The notes: generated from the sequence alone by a model not told the origin. DNA of 64,000 bases from Arthrobacter sp. QXT-31 (GCF_001969265.1 NZ_CP019304.1:3782001-3846000); one strand, 5' to 3'; shown: positions 52,454 to 62,100, counted from the stretch's first letter. Numbers and translations: made by a program.

Positions 52454-53317
52454 CGGGTAGGACGCGATCTCGGCATGCGCCCCGAGCCGCTTGGCCATGA
52501 CGTCTATGGCTGGCTGATTCTGGTCCACGCAGACGAACCTGCGCCCCATCTTGGCCGCGACGGCGCCGAGCGTGCCGGAACCGGCGAAGAAATCCAGGCA
52601 CCAGTCGCCCGGGCGGCTGGACGCTGCCACGACGCGGCGCACCAAGCCCTCGGGCTTCTGTGTGGGGTAGCCCGTTTTTTCCTTGCCCGTGGGGGAGACA
52701 ATCGTGTGCCACCAGACGTCCGTGGGCAGCTTGCCCAGCTCCCGCTTGGCCGGAGTCACGAGCCCCGGGGCCATGTAAGGTTCCCGATCCACCTCGGCGC
52801 TGTTGAAATGGTACTTCGCCGGATTTTTGACGTAGACGAGGATGTTGTCGTGCTTGGTGGGCCAGCGGTTTTTGGCGCGCGCACCGTAGTCGTAGGCCCA
52901 GATGATCTCGTTGAGGAAGCAGGCCCGGCCAAAGATGGCGTCCAGCATGACCTTGGCGTAGTGCACCTCGCGGTAGTCAAGGTGCAGGTACAGGGTGCCG
53001 TCGTCGGCCAGGAGCCGCCAGGCCTCCACCAGGCGCGGCTCGAGGAACGACCAGTAGTCGCTGAACGCGTCGTCGTAGCGGTGCAGGGCGCCCTTGATGG
53101 TGTCGTACGAGCGGCCCTTGAAGCCCACCCGGTCGCCGTCGCCGTCGGCGTTGAGCACCATCTTGGTTTCCTGGCGCTGCTGGGCCCGTCCCGTGTTGAA
53201 GGGCGGATCCACGTAGATCAGTGTGAAGGCGCCGTCCGGCAGCGTGGGGAGGAAGTCCGCGTTATCCGCGTGCACCACCAGGTTGCTGCCGTCCGGCGCC
53301 CAGACAGTTTCAGTCAT
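52445..53317 (-). CDS. Orphan DNA methyltransferase, beta class (N6-adenine or N4-cytosine type)
   Basis: The 290-residue enzyme shows motif IV DPPF (IYVDPPFNTG, near residue 36) before motif I (LDFFAGSGTLG, near 243), the beta-class order. YLHLDYREVHY and ILVYVKN stretches agree with the type III/ParB-like methyltransferase group. DPPF suits amino-methylation of A or C. No restriction endonuclease or specificity subunit is adjacent, so it acts alone, perhaps in epigenetic control or as a housekeeping methylase. It is co-directional with the helicase gene, 5 bp after its stop. The recognition sequence cannot be inferred. Confidence 0.88.
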   Translation of the reverse strand: MTETVWAPDGSNLVVHADNADFLPTLPDGAFTLIYVDPPFNTGRAQQRQETKMVLNADGDGDRVGFKGRSYDTIKGALHRYDDAFSDYWSFLEPRLVEAWRLLADDGTLYLHLDYREVHYAKVMLDAIFGRACFLNEIIWAYDYGARAKNRWPTKHDNILVYVKNPAKYHFNSAEVDREPYMAPGLVTPAKRELGKLPTDVWWHTIVSPTGKEKTGYPTQKPEGLVRRVVAASSRPGDWCLDFFAGSGTLGAVAAKMGRRFVCVDQNQPAIDVMAKRLGAHAEIASYPPN

Positions 53318-53322
53318 TGAGG

Positions 53323-55002
53323 CTATGGGGCCTCGGTGCCGGGCTGCTGGCCGGTGGCTGCGGATTCCCCGCCGGAGACCACTTCGCCGTTGCGGCGGCG
53401 CGTGCGGGTGCGGGTGCGGCGCGCGCGTGCCGGCTGCTCGCCTTCAGCGGTTGCCGTGGCGGCGGAACCGGTTGCAGCTTCTGCACCGGTGTCTGAAGCG
53501 CGGGTGTCTGATGAACGACGGCGGCGCTCGCCCGAGCGGTTGGCGGACTCGCCGCCGCGGCGGCTGCCGTCCCTGCCCCCGGAGCGGCCGGAGTCGCGCT
53601 TGCGGGAGCGGCTGTTCTTCTTGCCCGTCTCGCCCAGGTCCTCCAGGACCTCGGCGTCGACGCCGGCGAGGGTGCGCTTGCTGCGCGGCAGCCGGCCCTT
53701 GGTGCCCTCCGGAATGTCCAGGTCGGTGTACAGGTGCGGCGAGGACGAGTAGGTCTCGACGGGCTCGGGGACGTTCAGCCCCAGCGCCTTGTTCACCAGC
53801 CCCCAGCGCGGCATGTCGTCCCAGTCTACGAACGTCACGGCCGTGCCTTTGTTGCCGGCGCGGCCGGTGCGGCCCACCCGGTGCAGGTAGATCTTCTCGT
53901 CTTCAACGCACTGGTAGTTGATGACGTGGGTGACGTCGTCGACGTCGATGCCGCGGGCGGCAACGTCGGTGGCCACCAGGACGTCCACCTTGTTGTTGCG
54001 GAACGCCCGCAGGGCCTGCTCGCGGGCGCCCTGTCCGAGGTCGCCGTGGATGGCGGCGGCGGCAAAACCGCGGTCCACCAGTTCCTCGGCCACCTTCGCG
54101 GCAGTCCGCTTGGTCTTGGTGAAGATGATGGTGCGGCCCCGCTCGCGGGCCTGCAGGATCCGGGAGACCACCTCGGTCTTGTCCAGGCTGTGGGCGCGGT
54201 AGATCAGCTGGCGGATATCGCGCTTGGTGAGCCCCTCATCGTTGGGGTCGGCGGCGCGGATGTGCGTGGGCTGCGTCATGTAGCGGCGTGCCATCGCAAT
54301 GACGGGGCCGGGCATGGTGGCGGAGAACAGCAGGGTCTGGCGGACCGCGGGGGTGCCGGCGATGAGGGTTTCGACGTCGGGCAGGAAGCCGAGGTCGAGC
54401 ATCTCGTCGGCCTCGTCCAGGACCACGATCTTGACGTTCTTCAGCACCAGGTGGCGCTGCTTGAAGAGGTCGATGAGGCGGCCCGGGGTGCCGACGACCA
54501 CTTCCACGCCCTTCTGCAGGGCCTCGATCTGCGGTTCGTAGGCGCGGCCGCCGTAGATCGTGGCGATCCGCACGTTGCGCTTGCGGGAGGCGGTCTGCAG
54601 GTCATTGGCCACCTGGACGGCAAGTTCGCGGGTGGGAACGATCACCATGGCCTGCGGAGCGCCGGGGGAGGGGAGCTTGTCGAAGCCGGCGTCGTCCCGG
54701 CCCAGCACGCGCTGCAGGACGGGGATACCGAAGCCGAGCGTCTTGCCGGTGCCGGTCTTGGCCTGGCCGATGATGTCGTGGCCGGTCAGGGCCACCGGCA
54801 GCGTCATGGCCTGGATCGGGAAGGGGTGCGTGATGCCGGCGTCCGCCAGGGACTCGACGATGTCGGGACGGACATCGAAGTCGGCAAACGTCTTTTCGGC
54901 TATCTCGTGCGGCTTCTCGTCCGAGATGATGGTCTCTTCCGGCTCGATGGTCTCGGTGCCGGTGTCATCGGAGAGCAGCTGGTGGGTATGCAATTCACTC
55001 AC
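53323..55002 (-). CDS. DEAD-box RNA helicase (RhlE/CsdA type)
   Basis: ATP-dependent RNA helicase for ribosome assembly, RNA decay or cold response. The 559-residue protein shows Q motif HPFPIQ, motif I AKTGTGKT, Ia PTRELAV, II VLDEADEML, III SAT and VI HRVGRTGRAG. The C-terminal 110 residues are basic and rich in Arg/Ser/Gly (RKRDSGRSGGRDGSRRGG), an RNA-binding tail. An acidic N-terminal extension of 40 residues precedes the core. It begins at a GTG. A long 5' gap upstream suggests leader-based control, usual in cold-shock helicases. Mycobacterial counterpart: rhlE. Confidence 0.93.
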   Translation of the reverse strand: MSELHTHQLLSDDTGTETIEPEETIISDEKPHEIAEKTFADFDVRPDIVESLADAGITHPFPIQAMTLPVALTGHDIIGQAKTGTGKTLGFGIPVLQRVLGRDDAGFDKLPSPGAPQAMVIVPTRELAVQVANDLQTASRKRNVRIATIYGGRAYEPQIEALQKGVEVVVGTPGRLIDLFKQRHLVLKNVKIVVLDEADEMLDLGFLPDVETLIAGTPAVRQTLLFSATMPGPVIAMARRYMTQPTHIRAADPNDEGLTKRDIRQLIYRAHSLDKTEVVSRILQARERGRTIIFTKTKRTAAKVAEELVDRGFAAAAIHGDLGQGAREQALRAFRNNKVDVLVATDVAARGIDVDDVTHVINYQCVEDEKIYLHRVGRTGRAGNKGTAVTFVDWDDMPRWGLVNKALGLNVPEPVETYSSSPHLYTDLDIPEGTKGRLPRSKRTLAGVDAEVLEDLGETGKKNSRSRKRDSGRSGGRDGSRRGGESANRSGERRRRSSDTRASDTGAEAATGSAATATAEGEQPARARRTRTRTRRRNGEVVSGGESAATGQQPGTEAP

Positions 55003-55316
55003 AGGGGAGTTTCCTTATTCATTTAGGCATTGGCGCCGCCTGCTCAACGGGGCGGGCACGGGGCCGTTCCGGAGCACGCTCAGGCGCGCAAGCAATTCCA
55101 GTGGAAGCCGATCGCGGGCTATCTAATTGCCGGCACTGGGGACCGGCGGGTGTGACTCAAGATCGCGTAGGGGCGGGCTTGTTGAATTCAAATCAAGGAA
55201 ATCAACGACCGGGCATCCATTACTACCCACCCAGTCTACTGGCAAATCCGTGGTTTCCCTGACTCAGGCCGCCGCAGGCGCACGTTGCGGCCGCGGGAAC
55301 TGCCGTCCGGGGCGCA
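55003..55316 (-). promoter_or_regulatory. Long leader or promoter region of the DEAD-box gene
   Basis: 314 bp without a gene on either strand. The central part (55105-55250) is AT-richer than its surroundings and probably holds the helicase promoter, transcribed leftward. I could not point to one certain -10. No tRNA or riboswitch consensus was recognised. Confidence 0.35.
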
Positions 55317-56843
55317 TCAGCCGACGAGCTCGAGGCGGACCTCCCGTGTTGCGATGTCGGAGGAGATGAGCCGGACGCGGACCCTGGTGCCGGGCTCCAT
55401 TTCCCCTTCACACCTGGCCGTCACCGCCGGTTCCGCGATCTGGACCACCCCGGAGGGGCCGGACCCGTTGGCCCCCTTGCCGTTGGCACCGTTCCCGTTC
55501 CCGTTGCCGGCCCCGTTGCTGTTCCCTGCGCCGTTGCCGTTGCCGTTTTTGGCCGGCTTCGATCCGGAGATCACCACCGCGTCGAACTCCTGCCCGATGT
55601 GGTTGATCAGCAGCGCGGCTTCCACGGTGTCCAGGGCAAGGCGTTCCATCCGCCCCGCCAGCTGGTCCGAGTACGCCATGATCTCGGGCAGTGAGGGCAG
55701 CGCCTCGCGGGCCCAGGCAGGCACGGGGCGGTTGTTGCTCAGTGCCTCGCAGATGACCAGCACAAACCGGTCCACGAGGCGGCGCAGCGGGGCCGTGGTG
55801 TGGGCGTACGCCGTGCCGATGGCTGACTGGACGGCGTCCTCCGGGACGGTTCCGTCGAAATGCGTGTACGCGGCCCCGCGGAAGAGCATGCCGGCCGAAT
55901 GGAGGATGGCCAGTTGCCGGTGGTCGGTGGGGTCGAGGGTGCGCAGGTATTCGCCGTAGCTTTCCTGCCCGTCCCACGGTTTGCCCAGCGCGGCTGTCTG
56001 GCGTTTGAAGTGGCTGAGTGAGCGTTCGTCCGGGGCAGGCATGGTGCGCAGGATCCCCACTTTTCCCTCAAGCATCAGGGAGGCTGCGGCCATTCCGGTC
56101 ATGAGCGAAATCTGGGCGTTCCAGTCCTCCACCGGGAGCTGCGGCACCGCCACGATCTGGTAGCCGCCGTCACTAAGCTGGACGATCTCCTGTTCGGGCA
56201 TGTTCAGGCTGGCGCCGCCGCGGGCCCGCTCCAGGTCCACACGCTTGCGTCCCACCTCGCGCAGAAGCTGCAGCATGGGCGAAGCTGTCCCGGCGTCCAG
56301 TTCCGCCTGGACTGCCCTGTAATTGAGTTTGGCCCGGCTCCGCACGGCAGCCCGGCGCACCAGCACGGACAGCACCTCAGCGGCGGCGTCGAGCTCGAAC
56401 TCCCAGACGAAGGCGGAGCACAGCTGCCCGGCCAACAGGCTGCCCGCGTTCTCGCTGATGACCTCCGGATGCAGCGGGATCCGGCCGTCCGGCGCATAGA
56501 ACGTCTGCCCGCGGCGCCGGGTCTCGGCGTCGAGCGCGCCGCCGGGCTGCACGAAGGACGGAACGTCGGCGATAGCGTAAAGGATCCGGTAGCCGTCACC
56601 TAGCCGTTCGATGAAGAGCGCCTGGTCAAGGTCGGTGGACGACGGCGGGTCGATGGTCAGGAACTCCACGCCGGTCAGGTCCAGGGCCGGGAATTCGCGG
56701 TCGGCGACGGCGGCTTCGGCCTCCTTGAGCACGTCCTCGGGGAATTCGCCCGGGAGCTCGAGTTCCGTCCGCAGCGCGCTCAGGGCATCGGCGAGCGCGT
56801 TGGTCTGCTCGTGGACGCTGGGCGACAGCCGATGATGTGACAC
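55317..56843 (-). CDS. RNB-domain ribonuclease (RNase II/R catalytic core only)
   Basis: 3'-5' exoribonuclease core, 508 residues. The catalytic acidic motif is FLTIDPPSSTDLDQAL (near residue 65), followed by GDGYRILYAIADVPSFV. The conserved AYAHTTAPLRRLVDRFVL lies near 340. N-terminal cold-shock domains are missing, so the enzyme is shorter than RNase R. Between the core and a C-terminal S1-like strand region, a 30-residue run of almost only Asn and Gly (about residues 424-455) is inserted. The start is GTG at 56843, 7 nt after TAACCT. It is divergent from the ferritin-like gene. Confidence 0.85.
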   Translation of the reverse strand: MSHHRLSPSVHEQTNALADALSALRTELELPGEFPEDVLKEAEAAVADREFPALDLTGVEFLTIDPPSSTDLDQALFIERLGDGYRILYAIADVPSFVQPGGALDAETRRRGQTFYAPDGRIPLHPEVISENAGSLLAGQLCSAFVWEFELDAAAEVLSVLVRRAAVRSRAKLNYRAVQAELDAGTASPMLQLLREVGRKRVDLERARGGASLNMPEQEIVQLSDGGYQIVAVPQLPVEDWNAQISLMTGMAAASLMLEGKVGILRTMPAPDERSLSHFKRQTAALGKPWDGQESYGEYLRTLDPTDHRQLAILHSAGMLFRGAAYTHFDGTVPEDAVQSAIGTAYAHTTAPLRRLVDRFVLVICEALSNNRPVPAWAREALPSLPEIMAYSDQLAGRMERLALDTVEAALLINHIGQEFDAVVISGSKPAKNGNGNGAGNSNGAGNGNGNGANGKGANGSGPSGVVQIAEPAVTARCEGEMEPGTRVRVRLISSDIATREVRLELVG

Positions 56844-56850
56844 GAAAATC

Positions 56851-56878
56851 AGGTTAGCCCGAATTGCGCCGTTAGTCT
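56851..56878. promoter_or_regulatory. Overlapping divergent leaderless promoters
   Basis: TAACCT (minus strand, 56856-56851) serves the RNB gene and TAGTCT (plus strand, 56873-56878) serves the ferritin-like gene. Only 16 bp separates the two -10 boxes, so each -35 falls on the other's -10 and the promoters should exclude each other. Confidence 0.55.
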
Positions 56879-56884
56879 TGGATT

Positions 56885-57571
56885 ATGGGCACATCCTCGG
56901 CTGGCACCGCTCGCTACGACCGCTTCGTCGCAGACCTGTTCGGTGTGATGGCGTACGGCGAACTGTCCGCGTTTGAACGGCTGTCCTCCGACGCCCGTTA
57001 CTCGCCCACGCTCCACGACAGGGCCGTGCTCGGCCGGATCGCCGTCATTGAATTCCAGCATTACGAACTGGTGAGCGCCAAGCTGGCGGAGATGGGCGTC
57101 GACGTCGAACATGCGATGCTGCCGTTCCAGTCCGCCGTGGACCACTTCCACGAACGGACCCGCCCGGCGGACTGGTACGAGTCCCTGATGAAGGCGTATG
57201 TGGTGGACACCGTTTCCGCCGATTTCTACCAGGCCGTGGCGCGGTTTGTGGACGCCGGAACCCGTGAGGTGATCCAGCAGATCCAGTCGTCCGAGGAGGC
57301 CACGGCGGTGCTCCGGGAGCGGCTCAGGGGAGCCCTGGCCGATGATCCCCGGCTGGCATCCAGACTGGCGCTGTGGGGCCGCCGCCTGCTGGGCGAAGCC
57401 ATCACCCAGGCCCAGCGTGTGGGCCACGAGCACGCCTTCCTCAGCGAACTGTTCGTCGAGGCGGAACCCGGCGCCACGGACGCCAGCGCCCGCGAACAGG
57501 TGCGGGGCATCACGGCCGAAGTCGCGGAAAACCATTCCCGCCGGATGGTCCAGCTGGGCCTGAGCGGGTAG
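56885..57571 (+). CDS. Ferritin-like-fold protein (MiaE-like hydroxylase family)
   Basis: A 228-residue all-helical protein of the ferritin-like superfamily, related to the tRNA-(ms2io6A) hydroxylase-like group. An iron-type ExxH reads EFQHYELVSAKLAEMG (near residue 60). VVDTVSADFYQAVARF (near 110) and a second acidic/His region at the C-terminus, GHEHAFLSELF (near 180), could complete a di-iron site. The gene pairs with the DEAD-box helicase in mycobacteria too (Rv3210c beside rhlE, as I recall). Function is uncertain. Leaderless promoter: TAGTCT, 6 nt, ATG. Confidence 0.75.
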   Translation: MGTSSAGTARYDRFVADLFGVMAYGELSAFERLSSDARYSPTLHDRAVLGRIAVIEFQHYELVSAKLAEMGVDVEHAMLPFQSAVDHFHERTRPADWYESLMKAYVVDTVSADFYQAVARFVDAGTREVIQQIQSSEEATAVLRERLRGALADDPRLASRLALWGRRLLGEAITQAQRVGHEHAFLSELFVEAEPGATDASAREQVRGITAEVAENHSRRMVQLGLSG

Positions 57572-57586
57572 CTTGCCGGGTTGCCG

Positions 57587-58288
57587 CTAGATGACGGCTG
57601 CGGGGGACGTCGCTTCGAGGGCGTCGAGCAGTTCCGCCGCTGCGGCCGCCGGATCCGGCGCCTCGGTGATGGCACGGACGACGACAATCCTGCTGGCTCC
57701 GGCCGCCAGGACCTGCTCCACGTTCGTGCGGTCGATCCCGCCGATCGCGAACCAGGGCAGCAGCAGTCCCCCCACGATTTCCTCGTTCACGGTGCGGACA
57801 GCCTTCGCCGCATAGCTCACCAGATCGAGTCCGACGGCGGCGCGCCCGGGTTTGGTGGGGGTGGCCCAGAGCGGGCCCACGCAGAAATAGTCCAGGCCGC
57901 CGCGTCCGTGGGCGGCGACGATGGCGGCATCCACCTGCTCCGTGCTGTGGGTGGAGAGCCCGATCACGGTTGCATCGTGCAGCAGCTTCCGGGCAGCGCG
58001 CAGCGGCAGGTCCTTCTGGCCGATGTGGAACACCGGGGCGCCGGCGATGGATGCGACGTCGGCGCGGTCGTTCACGGCCCAGAGCCGGCCGTGCCGGCGG
58101 GCGGCGGCGTGGACGATTTCCAGCAGCTCGAGCTCCTCGGCCGCCTCAATGCTCTTGTCCCGCAGCTGGATGATGTCAACGCCGCCGGCAAACGCCGCGT
58201 CCACGAAGTCCGCAAAGTCCCCGCGGTCCTTGCGGGCATCGGTGCAGAGGTAGAGGCGGGCGGCGGTGTGGGCAGAGTGCTCGGTCAT
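57587..58288 (-). CDS. thiE: Thiamine phosphate synthase
   Basis: ThiE joins the hydroxymethylpyrimidine and thiazole halves into thiamine phosphate. The 233-residue TIM-barrel protein shows [12 protein letters not shown] (near residue 35), NDRADVA (near 74), HIGQKDLP (near 91), the STHS phosphate site (near 112), [10 protein letters not shown] (near 138) and a C-terminal FAIGGI. The start is the ATG at 58288, 7 nt after TAAGGT (58301-58296); a GTG at 58297 overlaps that -10. It is transcribed away from the riboswitch operon, so its own message has no TPP aptamer. Confidence 0.93.
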   Translation of the reverse strand: MTEHSAHTAARLYLCTDARKDRGDFADFVDAAFAGGVDIIQLRDKSIEAAEELELLEIVHAAARRHGRLWAVNDRADVASIAGAPVFHIGQKDLPLRAARKLLHDATVIGLSTHSTEQVDAAIVAAHGRGGLDYFCVGPLWATPTKPGRAAVGLDLVSYAAKAVRTVNEEIVGGLLLPWFAIGGIDRTNVEQVLAAGASRIVVVRAITEAPDPAAAAAELLDALEATSPAAVI

Positions 58289-58295
58289 GGCAACC

Positions 58296-58314
58296 ACCTT
58301 AGTTCCTCTAAACT
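58296..58314. promoter_or_regulatory. Back-to-back promoters of thiE and the thiO operon
   Basis: TAAGGT (minus, 58301-58296) drives thiE and TAAACT (plus, 58309-58314) drives the riboswitch operon. The boxes are only 7 bp apart. The plus-strand start would be near 58321, the first base of the aptamer. Confidence 0.6.
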
Positions 58315-58320
58315 GGGCAG

Positions 58321-58422
58321 GTACCGCGGGAGCCCGTTGCCGATGTCATAAAAGGCGCAGGGCTGAGAGGGCGTCAGAGCCGACCGCTTGACCTGATCCG
58401 GTTAGTACCGGCGTAGGGAAGG
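58321..58422 (+). promoter_or_regulatory. TPP riboswitch (THI element)
   Basis: The THI-box consensus is clear: GGCTGAGAGGG at 58371-58381 area, then GACCGCTTGACCTGATCCGG and TTAGTACCGGCGTAGGGAAGG. The 5' GCGGGAGCCC closes the aptamer. The 3' strand, GGGAAGGA, doubles as the ribosome site of thiO, whose ATG is at 58428. TPP binding would therefore hide the site and block translation; no separate terminator fits. Confidence 0.95.
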
Positions 58423-58427
58423 AAAAC

Positions 58428-59729
58428 ATGAATCCCGAAACCAGCGGTAAGGATTGTGCCGCGACGCGTCTCGAGGCAGACGTGGCCGTCATTGGCGGGG
58501 GCGTGGTGGGCCACGGCATCGCCTGGGAGGCGCGGCGTTCCGGCCGGTCGGTGGTGCTCATCGATGAAGCCCCCGGCAGTGGCGCCAGCTGGGCGGCGGC
58601 CGGCATGCTCGCCCCGGTCAGCGAACTGCATTACCAGGAGGAAGGGCTCCTGGAGCTGATGCTGGAGTCCTCGGCCAGGTGGCCGGAGTTTGCCGCCACC
58701 CTCACCACCGGGGAGGACGCCGGTTATCTCACGACGCCTACCCTTGCGCTGGGTGCCGATCCCGCCGACCGGCGCGCGCTGATGGACCTGCGGGACGTGC
58801 AGCGGGCCCACGGCCTGGAAGTGGAACCGCTGACTATCCGCGAGGCGCGTTCCCGCGAGCCGCTGCTCAGCCCCGGAATTTCCTGCGCCCTTGATATCCC
58901 GGCAGACCACCAGGTGGACCCGCGCAAGCTGGTCAGGGCCCTGGCCGCAGAGCTGGCCAGCCAAGGCCAGAGGACTGCGGGCCAGGGGAACGCGGCAGCA
59001 CAGGGGTCCACCGTCCCAGAGCAGGCCACTGGCCTGCTCTGGGACGGCGGACGCGTCTGCGGCGTCCGGCTGGCGGGCGGCGGCTCCGTCAGGGCGGCCG
59101 AGACGGTGGTGGCCAACGGCCTGGCCGCGGCACAGCTGCAGAACCTGCCGGAAGGCCTCCATCTGCCGCTGCGGCCCGTCCACGGAGACATCCTCAGGCT
59201 TCGGGTCCCCGCACACCTGCAGCCCCTGCTCACCGCAACCGTCCGGGGCATGGTGCGGGGCGTTCCGGTGTACATAGTGCCCCGCCAGGACGGCACGGTG
59301 GTGATCGGCGCCACCCAGCGCGAGGACGGCGTGCCGGGCACCAGCGCCGGCGGCGTCTACCAGCTGCTGCGTGACGCGCAGGCCCTGCTTCCCGCCGTCG
59401 CCGAGCTGGAGCTGCTCGAGGCCACCGCCCGGGCACGGCCCGGCACACCTGACAACGCACCCCTGCTGGGCCGCGTACCGGCATGCGGCCCCGCAGGCGG
59501 GCGGGATGCCGGTACGGACGTGGCGGGCCTCATCATTGCCACCGGCTTCTTCCGCCACGGGGTCCTGCTGACCCCGGCCGCCGCGGCGATCTGCCGCCAG
59601 CTCATGGACGGCATTACCGATCGGCGCTGGGCCGCGTTCCGGCCGGCCCGGTTTTCCCCCGGGCTCCCCGATCCGCTGGGAGTTGCTGCCCCGCTGGGAG
59701 CTTTCACCCATTGCGGCACTCCCGCATGA
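58428..59729 (+). CDS. thiO: Glycine oxidase ThiO
   Basis: FAD-dependent glycine oxidase that supplies the glycine imine for the thiazole ring. The 433-residue protein begins with the dinucleotide site VAVIGGGVVGHGIAWEARRSG (residues 14-34), followed by GSGASWAAAGMLAP and HGDILRLRVP (near 250). GATQREDG (near 288) and the C-terminal ATGFFRHGVLLTP bind FAD and substrate. It is longer than the usual 365-400, due to a Gln/Ala/Gly insertion near residues 180-205. It is the first gene after the riboswitch. Confidence 0.92.
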   Translation: MNPETSGKDCAATRLEADVAVIGGGVVGHGIAWEARRSGRSVVLIDEAPGSGASWAAAGMLAPVSELHYQEEGLLELMLESSARWPEFAATLTTGEDAGYLTTPTLALGADPADRRALMDLRDVQRAHGLEVEPLTIREARSREPLLSPGISCALDIPADHQVDPRKLVRALAAELASQGQRTAGQGNAAAQGSTVPEQATGLLWDGGRVCGVRLAGGGSVRAAETVVANGLAAAQLQNLPEGLHLPLRPVHGDILRLRVPAHLQPLLTATVRGMVRGVPVYIVPRQDGTVVIGATQREDGVPGTSAGGVYQLLRDAQALLPAVAELELLEATARARPGTPDNAPLLGRVPACGPAGGRDAGTDVAGLIIATGFFRHGVLLTPAAAAICRQLMDGITDRRWAAFRPARFSPGLPDPLGVAAPLGAFTHCGTPA

Positions 59730-59763
59730 CGCACGTCACATTTGACCCGAATAAGGAATCAGC

Positions 59764-60803
<1,040 letters not shown>

Positions 60804-60866
60804 GCCCCGCCACTCTTTCCCGGCGGACGCGCGGCAGGCTCAACAGGCACTTCCAAGGAGCCAGCC

Positions 60867-61568
60867 GTGGCCGCCAGGGACGACATCCTCACCCGACCCC
60901 AGATCGACGAAGCGCTCGCCGGCCTGCCGGACTGGCGTTACCGGCTGGGCGGCCTGGTCACCGTCTATAAAACACCGACGTCGGCCGCCGCGCTTGAGCT
61001 GATCTCCGCCGTCGGGCGTGTGGCGGAGGATATGGACCACCATCCGGACCTGGACTGGCGCTACAACCGCGTGTTCATCCGGTTCAGCTCCCACGACGCC
61101 GGGGGCGAAGTAACCCCGCGGGATACCGGAGCTGCCGCCTCGGTCAGCGCTGCCGCGGCGGCGGCGGGCGCTGAGGCCCAGCCGGGCCTGTACCGGTCGG
61201 TGGACATCGGCATCGACACGGCTGACGCGGCGGAGATCTCCGAGGTCTGGCGCGTCGCGCTCGGTTACCGGAAGGGACGCTTCGGGGACCTGGTGGACCC
61301 GTACGGCCGCGGCCCCGGCGTGTGGTTCCAGGAGACCCGGACCCCCAACGACAACCGCCTGCACCTGGATGTCCACCGCTCGAAGGCGGAGTCGGCACCC
61401 GTCCTGGAGAAGACGGCAGCAACCGGGGCCTTAATGAACAGTGACCACGCACCCGGTTGGGTGGTGGTCACTGATGCCCAGGGGAACCGGCTTTGCCTGT
61501 GCACCGAGGAAGGACAGGGGCTGGACCTGGGTGAGGCAGAGCCTGCCGGATCTGAAAGCGGCGGCTAG
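60867..61568 (+). CDS. Pterin-4a-carbinolamine dehydratase fused to a VOC/glyoxalase-like domain
   Basis: A 233-residue two-domain protein. The N-terminal PCD domain (about residues 8-85) has the family HHPDLDWRYNRVFIRFSSHD, matching the [E/D]xxHHP...HD active site, and dehydrates 4a-hydroxytetrahydropterin. An Ala-rich linker (about 88-105) joins a glyoxalase/bleomycin-resistance (VOC) domain (about 108-228), with DPYGRGPGVWFQ and NRLHLDVH. The fusion occurs in actinobacteria; its purpose is unclear. GTG start at 60867 with AAGGAG upstream. It lies 63 bp after thiG. Confidence 0.85.
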   Translation: MAARDDILTRPQIDEALAGLPDWRYRLGGLVTVYKTPTSAAALELISAVGRVAEDMDHHPDLDWRYNRVFIRFSSHDAGGEVTPRDTGAAASVSAAAAAAGAEAQPGLYRSVDIGIDTADAAEISEVWRVALGYRKGRFGDLVDPYGRGPGVWFQETRTPNDNRLHLDVHRSKAESAPVLEKTAATGALMNSDHAPGWVVVTDAQGNRLCLCTEEGQGLDLGEAEPAGSESGG

Positions 61569-61867
61569 ATTTTCAGCGCTGCCGTCAGCCGCCGGGTATC
61601 CTGCTTGGCGCGCTCACGGCCGAGAAAGGCTGCCACTGCCAGGGCGGCGGCGGCCCCGGCCACCATGGGAACCACCCACGGCATCCACGTCAGCCCGGGC
61701 TGGTAGCCCAGGCCCGCCCAGATGCAGATGATCCAGGCGAGCATGCCCACCGCCACGGCCGTACCCGCCGGCAGGAGGATGCCGTACTTGGTGTGGCGCC
61801 TGTCGTTGGCCCAGACGATGAAGCCGGCTGCGGCAGTCACCAGGACCACGATCGCGAGGGACAGCAC
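61565..61867 (-). CDS. Small membrane protein, unknown function
   Basis: A 100-residue protein with three hydrophobic segments (about residues 1-19, 29-50 and 60-82) and a basic, charged C-terminus (RERAKQDTRRL). No domain is recognised. The start is GTG at 61867, 8 bp after the DUF3107 stop on the same strand, suggesting co-transcription with it. Its stop overlaps that of the PCD gene by four bases on the opposite strand. Confidence 0.6.
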   Translation of the reverse strand: MLSLAIVVLVTAAAGFIVWANDRRHTKYGILLPAGTAVAVGMLAWIICIWAGLGYQPGLTWMPWVVPMVAGAAAALAVAAFLGRERAKQDTRRLTAALKI

Positions 61868-61875
61868 AGCGGGGC

Positions 61876-62100
61876 CTACAGGGCGCCGAAACCGACCCGG
61901 CGGACTTCCTCTGCGCCGATTTCGACGTAGCCGAGGACATTGGCCGGGACGATGATCTGGCGGCCCTTCTCGTCGTTCAGGCGGAGCTCGCTGCCCTTGG
62001 CAATGGCTTCGGCCACGACTTTGGCCACAGCGTCAGCATCCTGAGCCGATTCCAGCACAATTTCACGGCCGACGTTCTGAATGCCGATCTTTACTTCCAC
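61876..62100 (-). CDS. DUF3107 small protein
   Basis: A 74-residue protein, MEVKIGIQNVGREIVLESAQD and onward, ending IGAEEVRRVGFGAL. It belongs to DUF3107, an actinobacterial family known in mycobacteria as TB9.4 (Rv3208A, as I recall). It is probably a small alpha-beta protein. Function is unknown. The start is GTG at 62100. The TetR gene lies 56 bp upstream and moeZ beyond it, a conserved arrangement. Confidence 0.85.
   Translation of the reverse strand: MEVKIGIQNVGREIVLESAQDADAVAKVVAEAIAKGSELRLNDEKGRQIIVPANVLGYVEIGAEEVRRVGFGAL

Noticed and set aside
52388..53317. Restriction-modification system
   Set aside because: Only the methyltransferase is present; neighbours are a PHP phosphoesterase and a helicase with no endonuclease motif.
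55127..55369. 80-residue ORF upstream of the DEAD-box gene
   Set aside because: No ribosome site, low-complexity Arg-rich product, and it overlaps the end of the RNB gene in antisense.
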